Assembly (NCBI GenBank): GCA_025354065.1
Contig: JANXNM010000212.1
Location: 1-16,900, forward strand
Length of the DNA: 16,900 nucleotides
Direction of reading: 5' to 3'
Origin: Synechococcales cyanobacterium 340R_concoct_173_sub
Lineage (GTDB): Bacteria; Cyanobacteriota; Cyanobacteriia; Leptolyngbyales; Leptolyngbyaceae
In this document: piece by piece, positions 7,251 through 16,478 of the stretch
How the letters are laid out: every line of letters begins with the position of its first letter
Numbering within the stretch: position 1 is the stretch's first letter
The notes under the pieces: generated by a model
The model's input: the letters and a program-made list of their open reading frames with translations, nothing else
What the model was told of the DNA's origin: nothing
Databases searched by the model: none
Program-made: the position numbers and the translations under genes

Positions 7251-7348
7251 AGTTAAATAGAAAAATTAGATAGAATTTTCTCTGAAACATATCTAAATTT
7301 GTTGACGATTAGAACTTGACAACTAGAACTTAATTGGTGTGAGGAATC

Positions 7349-8047
7349 ATGAGTATTGGCGATTTATTTAGCAAGGGCGGGGTTACGATCTGGCCTTTGT
7401 TGCTCTTGTCGATTTTGACCGTGACGGTGATTTTTGAACGATCGCGGTTTTGGTTCAATGTTTTGAACAAAGAAAAGGAGATCGTCAATCGGATTCTGGA
7501 TGCAACCCGTCGAGATTGGGACATGGCCACCGAAATTGCTCGCCAAGCCTACGATCAACCCGTCGGACGTTTTTTGCTCCAAGCCCTTCAGCTTCAATCG
7601 CCCGACCCGGATTTGTTCCGGTTAGCCCTTGAGTCTAGTGCTGATGATGAAATTGCAGGAATGCGACGCGGCGACAAGATTCTAGAAGCTGTTATTGCGA
7701 TGGCTCCCTTGCTGGGATTGCTGGGAACCGTGCTGGGGTTGATTCGGACTCTAGGCGCGATTACCTTTACGGCGCTGGGAACGGAGGCTGGCAAAGATGC
7801 AGCGGGCGGGATTGGCGAATCATTGATCAGTACGGCAGCTGGAATTATTGTGGCGTTGTTTGCCCTGAGTTTTTATCGAATCTTTCAAGGATTGGTATTC
7901 AATCAGGCGAAAGTGTTCAGACGTGCTGGTAATGAAGTGGAATTGCTTTACCGTCAAAAGTGGCAGTACGAAAAAAAAGACGATCGGAATGTGCCAAGCC
8001 TCGATCGCTACGAATCCAATTCGGATGACGAAAAACGGACCTTCTAA
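7349..8047 (+). CDS. exbB: MotA/TolQ/ExbB proton-channel family protein
   Basis: Inner-membrane subunit of a proton-driven motor that energises outer-membrane or envelope processes with ExbD. It has 232 residues, the usual size, with three membrane helices at about 13-29, 112-135 and 154-177. The second and third carry the family signature (APLLGLLGTVLGLIRTLGAI, then GIGESLISTAAGIIVALFAL), which lines the proton pathway. The cytoplasmic domain is between helices 1 and 2, and the C-terminus is a charged tail (DDRNVPSLDRYESNSDDEKRTF). The ATG is preceded by GAGG four bases away. It is followed after 19 bases by exbD, so they form one operon. A TonB gene is not in the window, so which outer-membrane system it powers (iron or cobalamin uptake, or a Tol-like role) is open. 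Confidence 0.92.
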   Translation: MSIGDLFSKGGVTIWPLLLLSILTVTVIFERSRFWFNVLNKEKEIVNRILDATRRDWDMATEIARQAYDQPVGRFLLQALQLQSPDPDLFRLALESSADDEIAGMRRGDKILEAVIAMAPLLGLLGTVLGLIRTLGAITFTALGTEAGKDAAGGIGESLISTAAGIIVALFALSFYRIFQGLVFNQAKVFRRAGNEVELLYRQKWQYEKKDDRNVPSLDRYESNSDDEKRTF

Positions 8048-8066
8048 CTTGATTTGAGCGATTCCT

Positions 8067-8819
8067 ATGAAAATCAATCTTGACAATGCCACCGACGACG
8101 GACAGATTCAGATTTTGCCGTTGATTGATGTGATTTTTTGTATTCTGACGTTTTTCATTCTGGCTGTGGTGCAAACAGAACGCCCCCAAGCCGTGAATGT
8201 TGATTTACCCCAAGCCAAAACCGGAACCGTTCAAGCCCCCGATCGGTTGATTGTCACCTTGAGACCGGGCGGCCAGCTTCTAGTGGGGCAAGAAGAAGTG
8301 GCCGATCGGATCGCACTAATGGATCGTGCCAAAACCTATCTGACGCAACGTCCTGATGGATTACTGGTCTTAAATGCATCCCAGACGGCCATGTACAGCG
8401 ATGTGATTGGTGTGCTGGATTCTTTGAGAGAAGTAGGGGGTGTTCGTCGAGTGGCTCTCGCAACCGCACCAAAAATTGAAATCACTCCTACGCCTAATCC
8501 CTACTTGCCAAATCCCGGTTCAAATCCCTATGGAACTCCCGGCGGGTTTCCAGGTTCCTCAAACCCTAGTGGCTTACCTAATTATGGATCGCCTTATGGA
8601 TCGCCCGGATCAAGTCCACTGCTCTACCCAGATAGTAATTTGGGCATTCCTGGAGCGTCTCCCAATAGTCCAGGATTAACGCCTAACTCAAACATTCCCA
8701 ACTCTGGCAATCCGAATCTTACCATTCCAAATACAGCAGCTACGCCTCTCCCCAAGACTGGATCTGGATCGCAGGATTTTAGTACCAAGACGCAGACGAT
8801 TCCACTAACCCCTAGATGA
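8067..8819 (+). CDS. exbD: ExbD/TolR-family protein with a long low-complexity C-terminal tail
   Basis: Partner of the ExbB channel. It has 250 residues, against about 135-145 for typical ExbD. A short cytoplasmic N-terminus leads to one membrane helix (about 15-35, LPLIDVIFCILTFFILAVV) that carries the essential proton-binding aspartate D21. The periplasmic ExbD domain then runs to about residue 138 (RLIVTLRPGGQLLVG, DGLLVLNASQTAMYSDVIGVLDSLREVGGVRRVAL). The remaining about 110 residues are rich in Pro, Asn, Gly and Ser (NPYLPNPGSNPYG, YGSPGSSP, IPNSGNPNLTIPN) and should be a disordered periplasmic extension, possibly contacting peptidoglycan or the outer membrane. The DNA encoding it contains a perfect 12-base tandem repeat, showing growth by slippage. 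The frame, start and stop look intact. No clear terminator directly follows. Confidence 0.9.
   Translation: MKINLDNATDDGQIQILPLIDVIFCILTFFILAVVQTERPQAVNVDLPQAKTGTVQAPDRLIVTLRPGGQLLVGQEEVADRIALMDRAKTYLTQRPDGLLVLNASQTAMYSDVIGVLDSLREVGGVRRVALATAPKIEITPTPNPYLPNPGSNPYGTPGGFPGSSNPSGLPNYGSPYGSPGSSPLLYPDSNLGIPGASPNSPGLTPNSNIPNSGNPNLTIPNTAATPLPKTGSGSQDFSTKTQTIPLTPR
8582..8605 (+). repeat. Perfect 12-base tandem repeat inside the exbD tail
   Basis: TTATGGATCGCC occurs twice with no gap (8582-8593 and 8594-8605), contributing the YGSP-YGSP motif of the ExbD extension. It is a recent in-frame duplication. Confidence 0.85.
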
Positions 8820-8963
8820 TTCTCAAAATTCTGAGCCTGCGAACTAATTTGTAACGTGATTCTCTTGAAAACATTTATTAAGTTAGATGTCGATAGTAGG
8901 CTTTGTGAATGAAGTCCTAGCAAAATTCTAAATTGAATCGAAGAAAATTAAGTTTTTTGCCTA

Positions 8964-8992
8964 ATTCATACTATTTTTTAGAGAGTATGAAT
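8964..8992. other. Perfect 9-bp inverted repeat upstream of the holin-like gene
   Basis: ATTCATACT (8964-8972), eleven bases, AGTATGAAT (8984-8992). The stem is AT-rich with an A/T-rich loop and has no T-run on either side, so it fits an operator or a weak transcript-end hairpin for exbBD better than a standard terminator. It lies about 100 bases before the holin-like ATG. Confidence 0.4.
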
Positions 8993-8993
8993 C

Positions 8994-9015
8994 GGGATTA
9001 GCTTGGGATTAACTT
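8994..9015 (+). repeat. 11-base tandem repeat upstream of the holin-like gene
   Basis: GGGATTAGCTT (8994-9004) is followed directly by GGGATTAACTT (9005-9015), one mismatch apart, and then GGGG. It sits immediately after the inverted repeat at 8964-8992. One helical turn of spacing could suit side-by-side protein binding. Confidence 0.45.
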
Positions 9016-9091
9016 GGGGTGCTGAGCACCTAAAGCTTTCCTTCAATGCCTTGATTTATTCTGTCACCTGTTTTCCTAGGAGTTACGCATC

Positions 9092-9556
9092 ATGGATTTA
9101 ATGTTGAACAATCCGGTCATGACCTTCCTTTTGTCAGACCATCCGATCGCCCTCTTGGCCCAAGCTGCAAAGCCTGCCGTCAGAGCTGTAGCTCAGCCGA
9201 AGACTAGTAACTGGGTTTTGGAAGCTATCTTTACCCTTTTGGTCACAGCGGTTGCATTTTATGTGCTCTCGTTAGTTTTTCCTTTCATCGAAATCGACAG
9301 TCCTGTCACCGCTATTGTCTGCGCTTTGGTGTTTGGTGCCATTAACATCGTTACCCAGCGAGTTGAAGACCTTTTCAATATGACCTGGATTTTGGCCCCG
9401 GTCTCTCTCCTAATCAATATGGTAGCGTTCTGGATAACAGACGTTGCTGTTCCAGGCTTCCGAATTACGAATGGCTTTCTTGGTATTTTGATCGGGTCCG
9501 TATCCCTGACCATTCTGCAATTCTTGATCAAATACGTAATCAACGTAATTTTCTAA
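9092..9556 (+). CDS. Four-helix membrane protein of the phage holin superfamily IV (YvlD) type
   Basis: The protein has 154 residues. A polar N-terminal stretch of about 40 residues precedes four predicted membrane helices at about 41-65, 71-88, 96-117 and 126-152. The order and short loops (SPVTAIVCALVFGAINIVTQ, ILAPVSLLINMVAFWITDV, VPGFRITNGFLGILIGS) match the Phage_holin_4_2 family, which is chromosomal and widespread. The name reflects topology. No lytic function is implied, and no endolysin or phage gene is adjacent. Such proteins are linked to membrane or envelope stress in some bacteria. The first about 35 residues (LLAQAAKPAVRAVAQPK) are an unusual extension that may itself be amphipathic. 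The ATG has GGAG upstream (about 9078-9081). It lies on the same strand as groEL, with CIRCE between them. Confidence 0.8.
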   Translation: MDLMLNNPVMTFLLSDHPIALLAQAAKPAVRAVAQPKTSNWVLEAIFTLLVTAVAFYVLSLVFPFIEIDSPVTAIVCALVFGAINIVTQRVEDLFNMTWILAPVSLLINMVAFWITDVAVPGFRITNGFLGILIGSVSLTILQFLIKYVINVIF

Positions 9557-9573
9557 AATTGCCTCAAGCTTCA

Positions 9574-9586
9574 ATACCTTAGGTAT
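9574..9586. other. Small palindrome between the holin-like gene and CIRCE
   Basis: ATACCT-T-AGGTAT is a perfect 6-1-6 palindrome 18 bases after the holin-like stop and 28 bases before CIRCE. There is no T-run, so it is not a usual terminator. It could be a regulator site in the groEL promoter region. Confidence 0.25.
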
Positions 9587-9613
9587 CAATACGGTTTTCC
9601 GACCCTGAACTTT

Positions 9614-9640
9614 TTAGCACTCCCTAACCGAGAGTGCTAA
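9614..9640 (+). promoter_or_regulatory. CIRCE operator for HrcA
   Basis: TTAGCACTC, nine bases, GAGTGCTAA is an exact match to the CIRCE inverted repeat, ending 50 bases before the groEL ATG. It binds the repressor HrcA, whose activity depends on GroEL, giving heat-shock control of the downstream gene. The arms extend imperfectly on both sides (AACTTT and AAAGTTT). Confidence 0.97.
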
Positions 9641-9681
9641 AGTTTTATTCGGAATATTTGTAATTGTTGAATTATCCCTAA

Positions 9682-11355
<1,674 letters not shown>

Positions 11356-11394
11356 TTGATCAATAATTATTAATCAACAATTTAGTCCGGTCGT

Positions 11395-11423
11395 TGTAGG
11401 GATATGGTTCGCCGTGTCCTGCA
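11395..11423 (+). repeat. REP-like palindrome with UUCG tetraloop downstream of groEL
   Basis: GGATATGG (11400-11407), loop TTCG, CCGTGTCC (11412-11419) pairs over all eight positions with two G-U pairs. The stem extends by a G-U pair and, past one bulged A, three more pairs (TGT with GCA) to about 12 bp. The shape and the TGTAGGG...CCTGCA ends resemble the dispersed GTAGGGGCACGG-type palindromes of many cyanobacterial genomes. It may stabilise the groEL mRNA 3' end. Confidence 0.5.
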
Positions 11424-11437
11424 CCCAATAAAAAATA

Positions 11438-11472
11438 ACAAGCTGTCTCTAGGATTCTGGAGGCGGCTTTGT
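11438..11472. terminator. Possible terminator hairpin after groEL
   Basis: ACAAGCTGTCTC (11438-11449), ten-base loop, GAGGCGGC (11460-11467), one unpaired T, then TTGT. The stem is 8 bp with two G-U pairs plus four outer pairs. The plus-strand tail is only TTTGTTGT, so termination of groEL may be partial. Upstream is an A-rich run (AAAAAATAA), which would be a T-run for the opposite strand. Confidence 0.4.
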
Positions 11473-11725
11473 TGTATTCAGAGACATTACTCTGTAGTCC
11501 TTACTGCATCAGGCTTTGTCCACAAGAGGGAATGTGTCAAACTAAGATAGAAATTATGTAGTTTCTGTAATGTTCTAAAAAAGCTCTTTTCTCAGAAAAT
11601 ATCTCCACTTAATGTGTAGAGAGAAGTCTGTGGAATTACGGAGCGATCGCCCGATCGATCCCTGCATCCTCAATCTGTTAACCTTCACCCTATTCAAAGC
11701 GCAGTCGCGTCTTATAGTCTCTCCT

Positions 11726-14700
11726 ATGAAAAGCCTCTTCCTCGAACGTCTTCACAGCCCTGAACGCCCCGTCTTAGTTTTTGATGGAGCCATGGGGACG
11801 AACATTCAATCCCAGGATTTGACCGCTGAAGACTTCGGCGGAGCAGACTATGAAGGCTGTAATGAATATTTAATCCATACCAAACCCGATGCGATCGCAA
11901 AAGTCCATCGAGATTTCTTGGCCGCTGGAGCTGATGTCATTGAAACCGATAGCTTCGGCAGTAGCCCGTTGGTGTTGGTGGAATATGATTTGCAGGACAT
12001 GGCCTATGACTTGAGTAGACGATCGGCTGAACTGGCTCGAATTTGCGCTGATGAATACTCAACGCCTGAAAAACCTAGATTTGTGGCAGGTTCGATCGGG
12101 CCTGGAACTAAATTGCCGACCCTAGGCCACATTGGTTACGACGAGTTAAAAGAATCATTCATTGTTCAAGCCGAAGGACTATTTGACGGCGGCATTGATT
12201 TATTTTTAGTTGAAACCTGCCAAGACGTATTGCAAATCAAAGCAGCATTGAATGCGATCGAAGCGGTGTTCACTAAAAAAGGCTCCCGTTTGCCGTTAAT
12301 GGTTTCCGTCACAATGGAAGTCCAAGGCACGATGTTAGTTGGGACGGATATTTCTGGTGTCTTGGCAATCTTGGAGCCGTATCCTATTGATATTTTGGGC
12401 TTGAATTGTGCAACTGGACCCGATCGAATGGCAGAACATATTAAATATTTGGCCGAAAATGCGCCATTTGTTGTGTCTTGTATTCCCAATGCTGGATTGC
12501 CGGAAAACATCGGTGGTCACGCGCATTACAAACTTACCCCGATGGAAATGCGAATTGCCTTACATCGATTTATTGAAGATTTGGGTGTTCAAGTAATTGG
12601 TGGCTGTTGTGGAACTCGTCCATCGCACATTCAAGCTTTGGCAGAACTCGCCGCAGAAATGACTCCAAAAGCGCGGGCAACTCGTCCGTCATTACTAACG
12701 TCTGCACTAATATCTACTAATGCGGGCAATGCCATTCGTCCTGCCATGAACTATGTTCCTTCGGCAGCTTCAATTTATGGTTCGCAGCCCTATGAACAAG
12801 ACAATTCATTCTTGATTGTGGGTGAACGTTTAAATGCGAGTGGCTCAAAGAAAGTTCGGGATTTGCTGAATGAAGAAGATTGGGATGGATTGGTTTCTAT
12901 TGCCAAATCCCAAATCAAAGAAGGCGCGCATATTCTGGATGTGAATGTGGATTATGTCGGGCGAAATGGCGAAAGTGATATGAAAGAACTCGCATCGCGG
13001 TTGGTGACGAGTTCAACATTACCATTGATGTTAGATTCAACAGAATGGGAAAAAATGGAAGCCGGACTCAAAGTGGTCGGTGGAAAATGTATTCTCAATT
13101 CCACTAACTATGAAGATGGAGACGATCGATTTTTCAAAGTACTAGAACTCGCAAAAGAGTATGGTGCAGGGGTTGTGATTGGGACGATCGATGAAGAAGG
13201 GATGGCGCGAACGGCTGAAAAGAAACTCCAAATTGCACAGCGGGCCTACCGTGCAGCACTTGAGTTTGGTATTCCGGCCCATGAATTGTTTTTTGATACT
13301 TTAGCATTACCGATTTCGACAGGAATTGAAGAAGATCGCGAGAATGCAAAAGCTACGATCGATTCGATTCGGATGATTCGTGAAACCCTTCCCGGCGTTC
13401 ACTTTATGTTAGGCGTGTCTAATGTTTCCTTTGGTCTGAATCAAGCCACACGGATTACATTGAACTCAATGTTTCTACATGAAGCAACTCAAGTGGGAAT
13501 GGATGGCGCGATCGTTTCGGCTGCAAAAATCCTACCTTTGGCGAAGATCTCCGAAGAACATCAAAAGGTTTGTTTAGATCTCATTTACGATCGGCGTGAA
13601 TTTAATGATGACGGCATTTGTACCTATGATCCATTAACAGCATTAACTAAACTCTTTGAAGGGGTGAGTGCGAAGGATGCACGATCGACGGCTACATTGG
13701 CAGATTTACCGATCGATCAACGTTTGAAGCAACACATTATTGATGGTGAACGGATTGGTTTAGAAGATGCCTTGAAGATTGCCTTAGATGCTGGACATGA
13801 ACCGCTTTCAATTATTAATACCTTCTTGCTTGATGGTATGAAAGTGGTGGGTGTGCTATTTGGTTCTGGGCAAATGCAGCTTCCCTTTGTATTACAATCG
13901 GCAGAAACAATGAAGTCGGCTGTAGCTTTCTTGGAGCCGCTAATGGAAAAAGAAGAAGGGCAAGATGATTCGGGTAAGGGTAAATTCTTAATTGCAACCG
14001 TAAGGGGCGATGTTCACGATATTGGTAAAAATCTCGTTGATATTATCTTGACTAACAATGGTTATAAGGTAATCAACTTGGGGATTAAACAATCGGTTGA
14101 TGCGATCGTGGATGCTTACGAAACCCATAAACCGGATTGTATTGCGATGAGTGGTTTGTTAGTAAAATCCACGGCATTCATGAAAGAGAATTTGAATGTA
14201 TTCAACGATCGTGGTATTAGCGTCCCGGTGATTCTCGGCGGTGCGGCCTTGACTCCAAAGTTTGTCTATGGCGATTGTCAAGATGTTTACAATGGTCAAG
14301 TGATTTACGGGAAAGATGCCTTTGCGGATTTGATCTTTATGGATCGGTTTATGCCTGCGAAAAAGTCTGAACAATGGAACGACGAACAAGGATTTCTCGG
14401 TGAATTAGGATCATTTAACCAAAAAGGACGAAAGGCGATCGAAGAAGCAGAACTTGAATTGAATGGTCCACCGAAAGAAGCGAAATCTGATGAACCTGCT
14501 ATGGTTGATTGGGTTCGATCGGAAGCGGTAGACATCAACATTCCGCGTCCAACTCCACCATTCTGGGGCAGTAAGATTCTCACGTTTGAATCCTTACCTA
14601 TTGAAGAACTCTTCTGGCATATGGATCTTCAAGCATTAATTGCAGGTCAATGGCAATTCCGCAAACCCCAAAACCAAACTCGTGAAGAATATGATGCATT

Positions 14701-15373
14701 CCTAGCCGCGAAAGTATATCCTGTTTTGGCCCGTTGGAAAGAAGCAATCCGATCGGAGAAATGGGTAGAACCCACGTTAGTGTATGGTTACTATCCTTGT
14801 GCGGCGGAAGGGAATTCGGTCCATGTTTATGATCCATCAGTGATTGAACAAGGTTTGACTCCCAAGACTGCGACACCATTTGTCACTTGGACTTTCCCAC
14901 GCCAAAAATCAATGCGTCGCCTTTGTATTGCGGACTTCATTCGTCCGATCGAAGAAGATACCTTTGATGTATTGCCAATGCAAGCGGTGACGGCGGGTCA
15001 TATCGCGACGGAGAAGGCGCAGGAACTGTTTGCGGGAGATAACTATACTGAGTATCTCTATTTCAATGGGATGGCGGTTCAGATTGCGGAGGCGATCGCA
15101 GAATGGGGTCATGCAAAAATTCGTCGGGAATTGGGGTATGGCGATTTGGAACCGGATAATATCCGCGATATGCTGGCCCAACGCTATCAAGGGTCTCGCT
15201 ATAGTTTTGGCTATCCGGCTTGTCCTGCGGTGATGGATCAGGTGCCGCAATTGGCTTTGTTGGGAGTCGATCGGATTGGGATGACGATCGATGAGAGCGA
15301 ACAACTCTATCCCGAACAATCCACAACGGCGTTTGCAATTTATCACCCAGCGGCGAAGTACTTTAGCGCTTAG
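11726..15373 (+). CDS. metH: Cobalamin-dependent methionine synthase
   Basis: Transfers a methyl group from methyltetrahydrofolate through cobalamin to homocysteine. From the ATG at 11726 it has 1215 residues, close to the usual length, and all modules are present. The homocysteine domain (about 10-310) has its zinc cysteines in GLNCATGP (C228) and GGCCGT (C294, C295). The pterin domain is about 360-640 ([19 protein letters not shown]). The cobalamin cap domain is about 646-742. The B12-binding domain (about 752-880) has [10 protein letters not shown] with cobalt ligand H764. The reactivation domain (about 925-1215) carries [10 protein letters not shown] (R1158, G1162-Y1163), which binds S-adenosylmethionine. 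The open frame continues 38 codons upstream to an ATG at 11612, but those residues do not resemble MetH, and the usual N-terminus starts near [24 protein letters not shown]. No strong Shine-Dalgarno precedes 11726. A hairpin follows the stop. Confidence 0.97.
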   Translation: MKSLFLERLHSPERPVLVFDGAMGTNIQSQDLTAEDFGGADYEGCNEYLIHTKPDAIAKVHRDFLAAGADVIETDSFGSSPLVLVEYDLQDMAYDLSRRSAELARICADEYSTPEKPRFVAGSIGPGTKLPTLGHIGYDELKESFIVQAEGLFDGGIDLFLVETCQDVLQIKAALNAIEAVFTKKGSRLPLMVSVTMEVQGTMLVGTDISGVLAILEPYPIDILGLNCATGPDRMAEHIKYLAENAPFVVSCIPNAGLPENIGGHAHYKLTPMEMRIALHRFIEDLGVQVIGGCCGTRPSHIQALAELAAEMTPKARATRPSLLTSALISTNAGNAIRPAMNYVPSAASIYGSQPYEQDNSFLIVGERLNASGSKKVRDLLNEEDWDGLVSIAKSQIKEGAHILDVNVDYVGRNGESDMKELASRLVTSSTLPLMLDSTEWEKMEAGLKVVGGKCILNSTNYEDGDDRFFKVLELAKEYGAGVVIGTIDEEGMARTAEKKLQIAQRAYRAALEFGIPAHELFFDTLALPISTGIEEDRENAKATIDSIRMIRETLPGVHFMLGVSNVSFGLNQATRITLNSMFLHEATQVGMDGAIVSAAKILPLAKISEEHQKVCLDLIYDRREFNDDGICTYDPLTALTKLFEGVSAKDARSTATLADLPIDQRLKQHIIDGERIGLEDALKIALDAGHEPLSIINTFLLDGMKVVGVLFGSGQMQLPFVLQSAETMKSAVAFLEPLMEKEEGQDDSGKGKFLIATVRGDVHDIGKNLVDIILTNNGYKVINLGIKQSVDAIVDAYETHKPDCIAMSGLLVKSTAFMKENLNVFNDRGISVPVILGGAALTPKFVYGDCQDVYNGQVIYGKDAFADLIFMDRFMPAKKSEQWNDEQGFLGELGSFNQKGRKAIEEAELELNGPPKEAKSDEPAMVDWVRSEAVDINIPRPTPPFWGSKILTFESLPIEELFWHMDLQALIAGQWQFRKPQNQTREEYDAFLAAKVYPVLARWKEAIRSEKWVEPTLVYGYYPCAAEGNSVHVYDPSVIEQGLTPKTATPFVTWTFPRQKSMRRLCIADFIRPIEEDTFDVLPMQAVTAGHIATEKAQELFAGDNYTEYLYFNGMAVQIAEAIAEWGHAKIRRELGYGDLEPDNIRDMLAQRYQGSRYSFGYPACPAVMDQVPQLALLGVDRIGMTIDESEQLYPEQSTTAFAIYHPAAKYFSA

Positions 15374-15382
15374 GATCAAGTG

Positions 15383-15418
15383 ATATGTGGGCATAACAAT
15401 ATAGCTGTGCTCACATAT
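15383..15418 (+). terminator. Hairpin between metH and xisH, probable terminator
   Basis: ATATGTGGGCATA (15383-15395), ten-base loop, TGTGCTCACATAT (15406-15418) pairs along 13 positions, two of them G-U. It begins 10 bases after the metH stop and ends 18 bases before xisH. Only TTT follows, so the U-tract is weak. It could end metH transcription, act as an operator for xisHI, or both. Confidence 0.5.
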
Positions 15419-15436
15419 TTGAATTGAAGGTGATGT

Positions 15437-15850
15437 ATGGCGAGAGATTTATTTCATCAGGCAGTCAAAATAGCTTTACTGAAAGAGCAATGGCAGATTA
15501 CAGCCGACCCACTCAAGATTAAAATTGATGGAGTAAAACTAGAAATTGATCTAGCGGCGGATAAAGTCATCGCAGCGGAAAAGTCAGGGCAGAAGATTGC
15601 GATCGAAATCAAGAGTTTTCTAAACAACTCGACGATTACCGATTTTCATGGAGCGTTGGGTCAGTTCCTTAATTATCGATTGGGATTGCAGATGACGGAT
15701 TCCGATCGAGTGCTTTATCTAGCAGTGCCGGAGGATACGTTTGATTCATTCTTCCAAGAGCGGTTTGTTCAAGAAGCAATCAAGCTGCACCAACTTCGAC
15801 TTTTGGTTTATGATTCAGCTAAGGAGGTTATTGTGTTATGGAAAGATTAG
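15437..15850 (+). CDS. xisH: XisH family protein (fdxN-element excision controlling factor)
   Basis: It has 137 residues, the full family length. XisH was named from Anabaena, where xisH and xisI are needed for excision of the fdxN element in heterocysts, but the pair is widespread in cyanobacteria without such elements. The N-terminus MARDLFHQAVKIALLKEQW is typical. Residues 37-60 contain a pattern like the PD-(D/E)xK nuclease core: EIDLAAD (D38), a short strand, then IAIEIKSF with E57 and K59. LYLAVPEDTF follows further on. This suggests a nuclease-like fold; the activity is inferred. ATG 15437 has AAGG six bases upstream. The 3' end overlaps xisI by 13 bases, so the two are translationally coupled. 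No fdxN, recombinase (xisF) or element end is seen here. Confidence 0.95.
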   Translation: MARDLFHQAVKIALLKEQWQITADPLKIKIDGVKLEIDLAADKVIAAEKSGQKIAIEIKSFLNNSTITDFHGALGQFLNYRLGLQMTDSDRVLYLAVPEDTFDSFFQERFVQEAIKLHQLRLLVYDSAKEVIVLWKD

Positions 15851-16173
15851 CCTTTTATCAGCAGTGTATTCGAGAAGTTTTGCGACGACATGCGGATCAA
15901 GATGGCTCTGAGAAGGGGATTCAGAGTCAGGTTGTGATTGATACGGAGAATAATCATTATCAAATTCTAGATGTCGGTTGGGACGGGATGAAGCGGATAT
16001 ATCATTGCTTTATTCACTTTGATATCCAAGATGAAAAAATTTGGATTCAACGCAACATGACTGAAGCGGATTTAGCACAGGAATTACTGGATTTGGATGT
16101 GCCGAAGGAAGATATTGTGTTGGGGTTACATCCACCTTACAAGCGGCCTTATACGGGTTATGGGGTAGCTTGA
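15838..16173 (+). CDS. xisI: XisI family protein (fdxN-element excision controlling factor)
   Basis: It has 111 residues, the usual length. It shows the family features in order: YQQCIREVLRRHAD near the N-terminus, a beta-strand region with VVIDTENNHYQILDVGWDG (about 32-50), RIYHCFIHFDIQDEKIWIQ, and the C-terminal LDVPKEDIVLGLHPPYKRPYTGYGVA. XisI acts with XisH. The molecular role is unknown, and it is probably a binding partner. A very strong ribosome-binding site, AAGGAGG (15821-15827), lies inside the end of xisH, ten bases before the ATG. Together with the 13-base overlap this implies XisI is made at a level matched to, or above, XisH, as is common for an inhibitor or antidote. Confidence 0.95.
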   Translation: MERLAFYQQCIREVLRRHADQDGSEKGIQSQVVIDTENNHYQILDVGWDGMKRIYHCFIHFDIQDEKIWIQRNMTEADLAQELLDLDVPKEDIVLGLHPPYKRPYTGYGVA

Positions 16174-16187
16174 ATATGAACTAAAAT

Positions 16188-16388
16188 TTGGAGAATGAGC
16201 TAAAGGATGATTTACTCTCTAACTATGATTTCGCCAATATGACGGGTCGCGTAAAAGGTAGGTATGTTAAGCGCGATCGATCGGGTACCAATATCGTCCT
16301 CTTAGACCCAGACGTTGCCGATGCATTTCCGACAGCGGAATCGGTGAATGAGGCGTTGAGAATGTTGTTAACGATCGCCCAACGGTAG
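16188..16388 (+). CDS. Short antitoxin-like protein, start codon uncertain
   Basis: It has 66 residues if the TTG at 16188 is used. The pattern NYDFANMTGRVKGRYVKRDRSGTNIVLLDPDVADAFPTAESVNEALRMLLTIAQ is a common cyanobacterial small-protein layout: an N-terminal YDF motif, then a short ribbon-like strand and two helices as in MetJ/Arc/CopG-type antitoxins. No ATG is in frame before residue 18 (16239), and an in-frame stop stands at 16182, so either TTG is used or the native start has been lost. There is no toxin directly attached: 90 bases separate it from the DUF433 gene. It follows xisI by 14 bases. Family assignment is by pattern memory. Confidence 0.65.
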   Translation: MENELKDDLLSNYDFANMTGRVKGRYVKRDRSGTNIVLLDPDVADAFPTAESVNEALRMLLTIAQR

Positions 16389-16478
16389 AAGCAGACGGTT
16401 CCGGTGAAGTGAGGGTAGAGGGGTTCGATCGTCTATCACCTGTATTAGACTGAAGACACTGTTTACCTAACGCCCATT

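Larger units (their letters stand above)
11356..11725. other. Intergenic region between groEL and metH
   Basis: 370 bases. It holds an AT-rich dyad right after the groEL stop (GTTGAT at 11355, ATCAAC at 11373), the REP-like hairpin at 11395-11423, a second hairpin at 11438-11472, and the metH promoter and leader. A reading frame starting at ATG 11612 is open into metH (38 codons) but looks non-homologous to MetH. I looked for a cobalamin or SAM riboswitch and saw no recognisable box, though I cannot fold it rigorously. Confidence 0.5.

Noticed and set aside
7300..7348. exbB promoter from TTGAC repeats (7302, 7316) and repeated TAGAACTT
   Set aside because: The short direct repeats are real but no -10 box stands at a proper distance.
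9092..9556. Prophage lysis gene
   Set aside because: The holin superfamily IV label is topological; there is no endolysin, phage structural gene or integrase in the window.
11612..11725. N-terminal extension of MetH from ATG 11612
   Set aside because: The 38 extra residues do not resemble MetH, and the normal family N-terminus begins at ATG 11726.
14909..15394. 161-codon minus-strand open frame opposite the metH 3' end
   Set aside because: It covers the conserved reactivation domain of MetH in the other strand; Arg/His/Ile-rich with no recognisable domain.
15437..16173. Edge of a developmentally excised fdxN-type element
   Set aside because: No recombinase gene, no repeated element ends and no interrupted gene are visible; xisHI alone is not evidence of an element.
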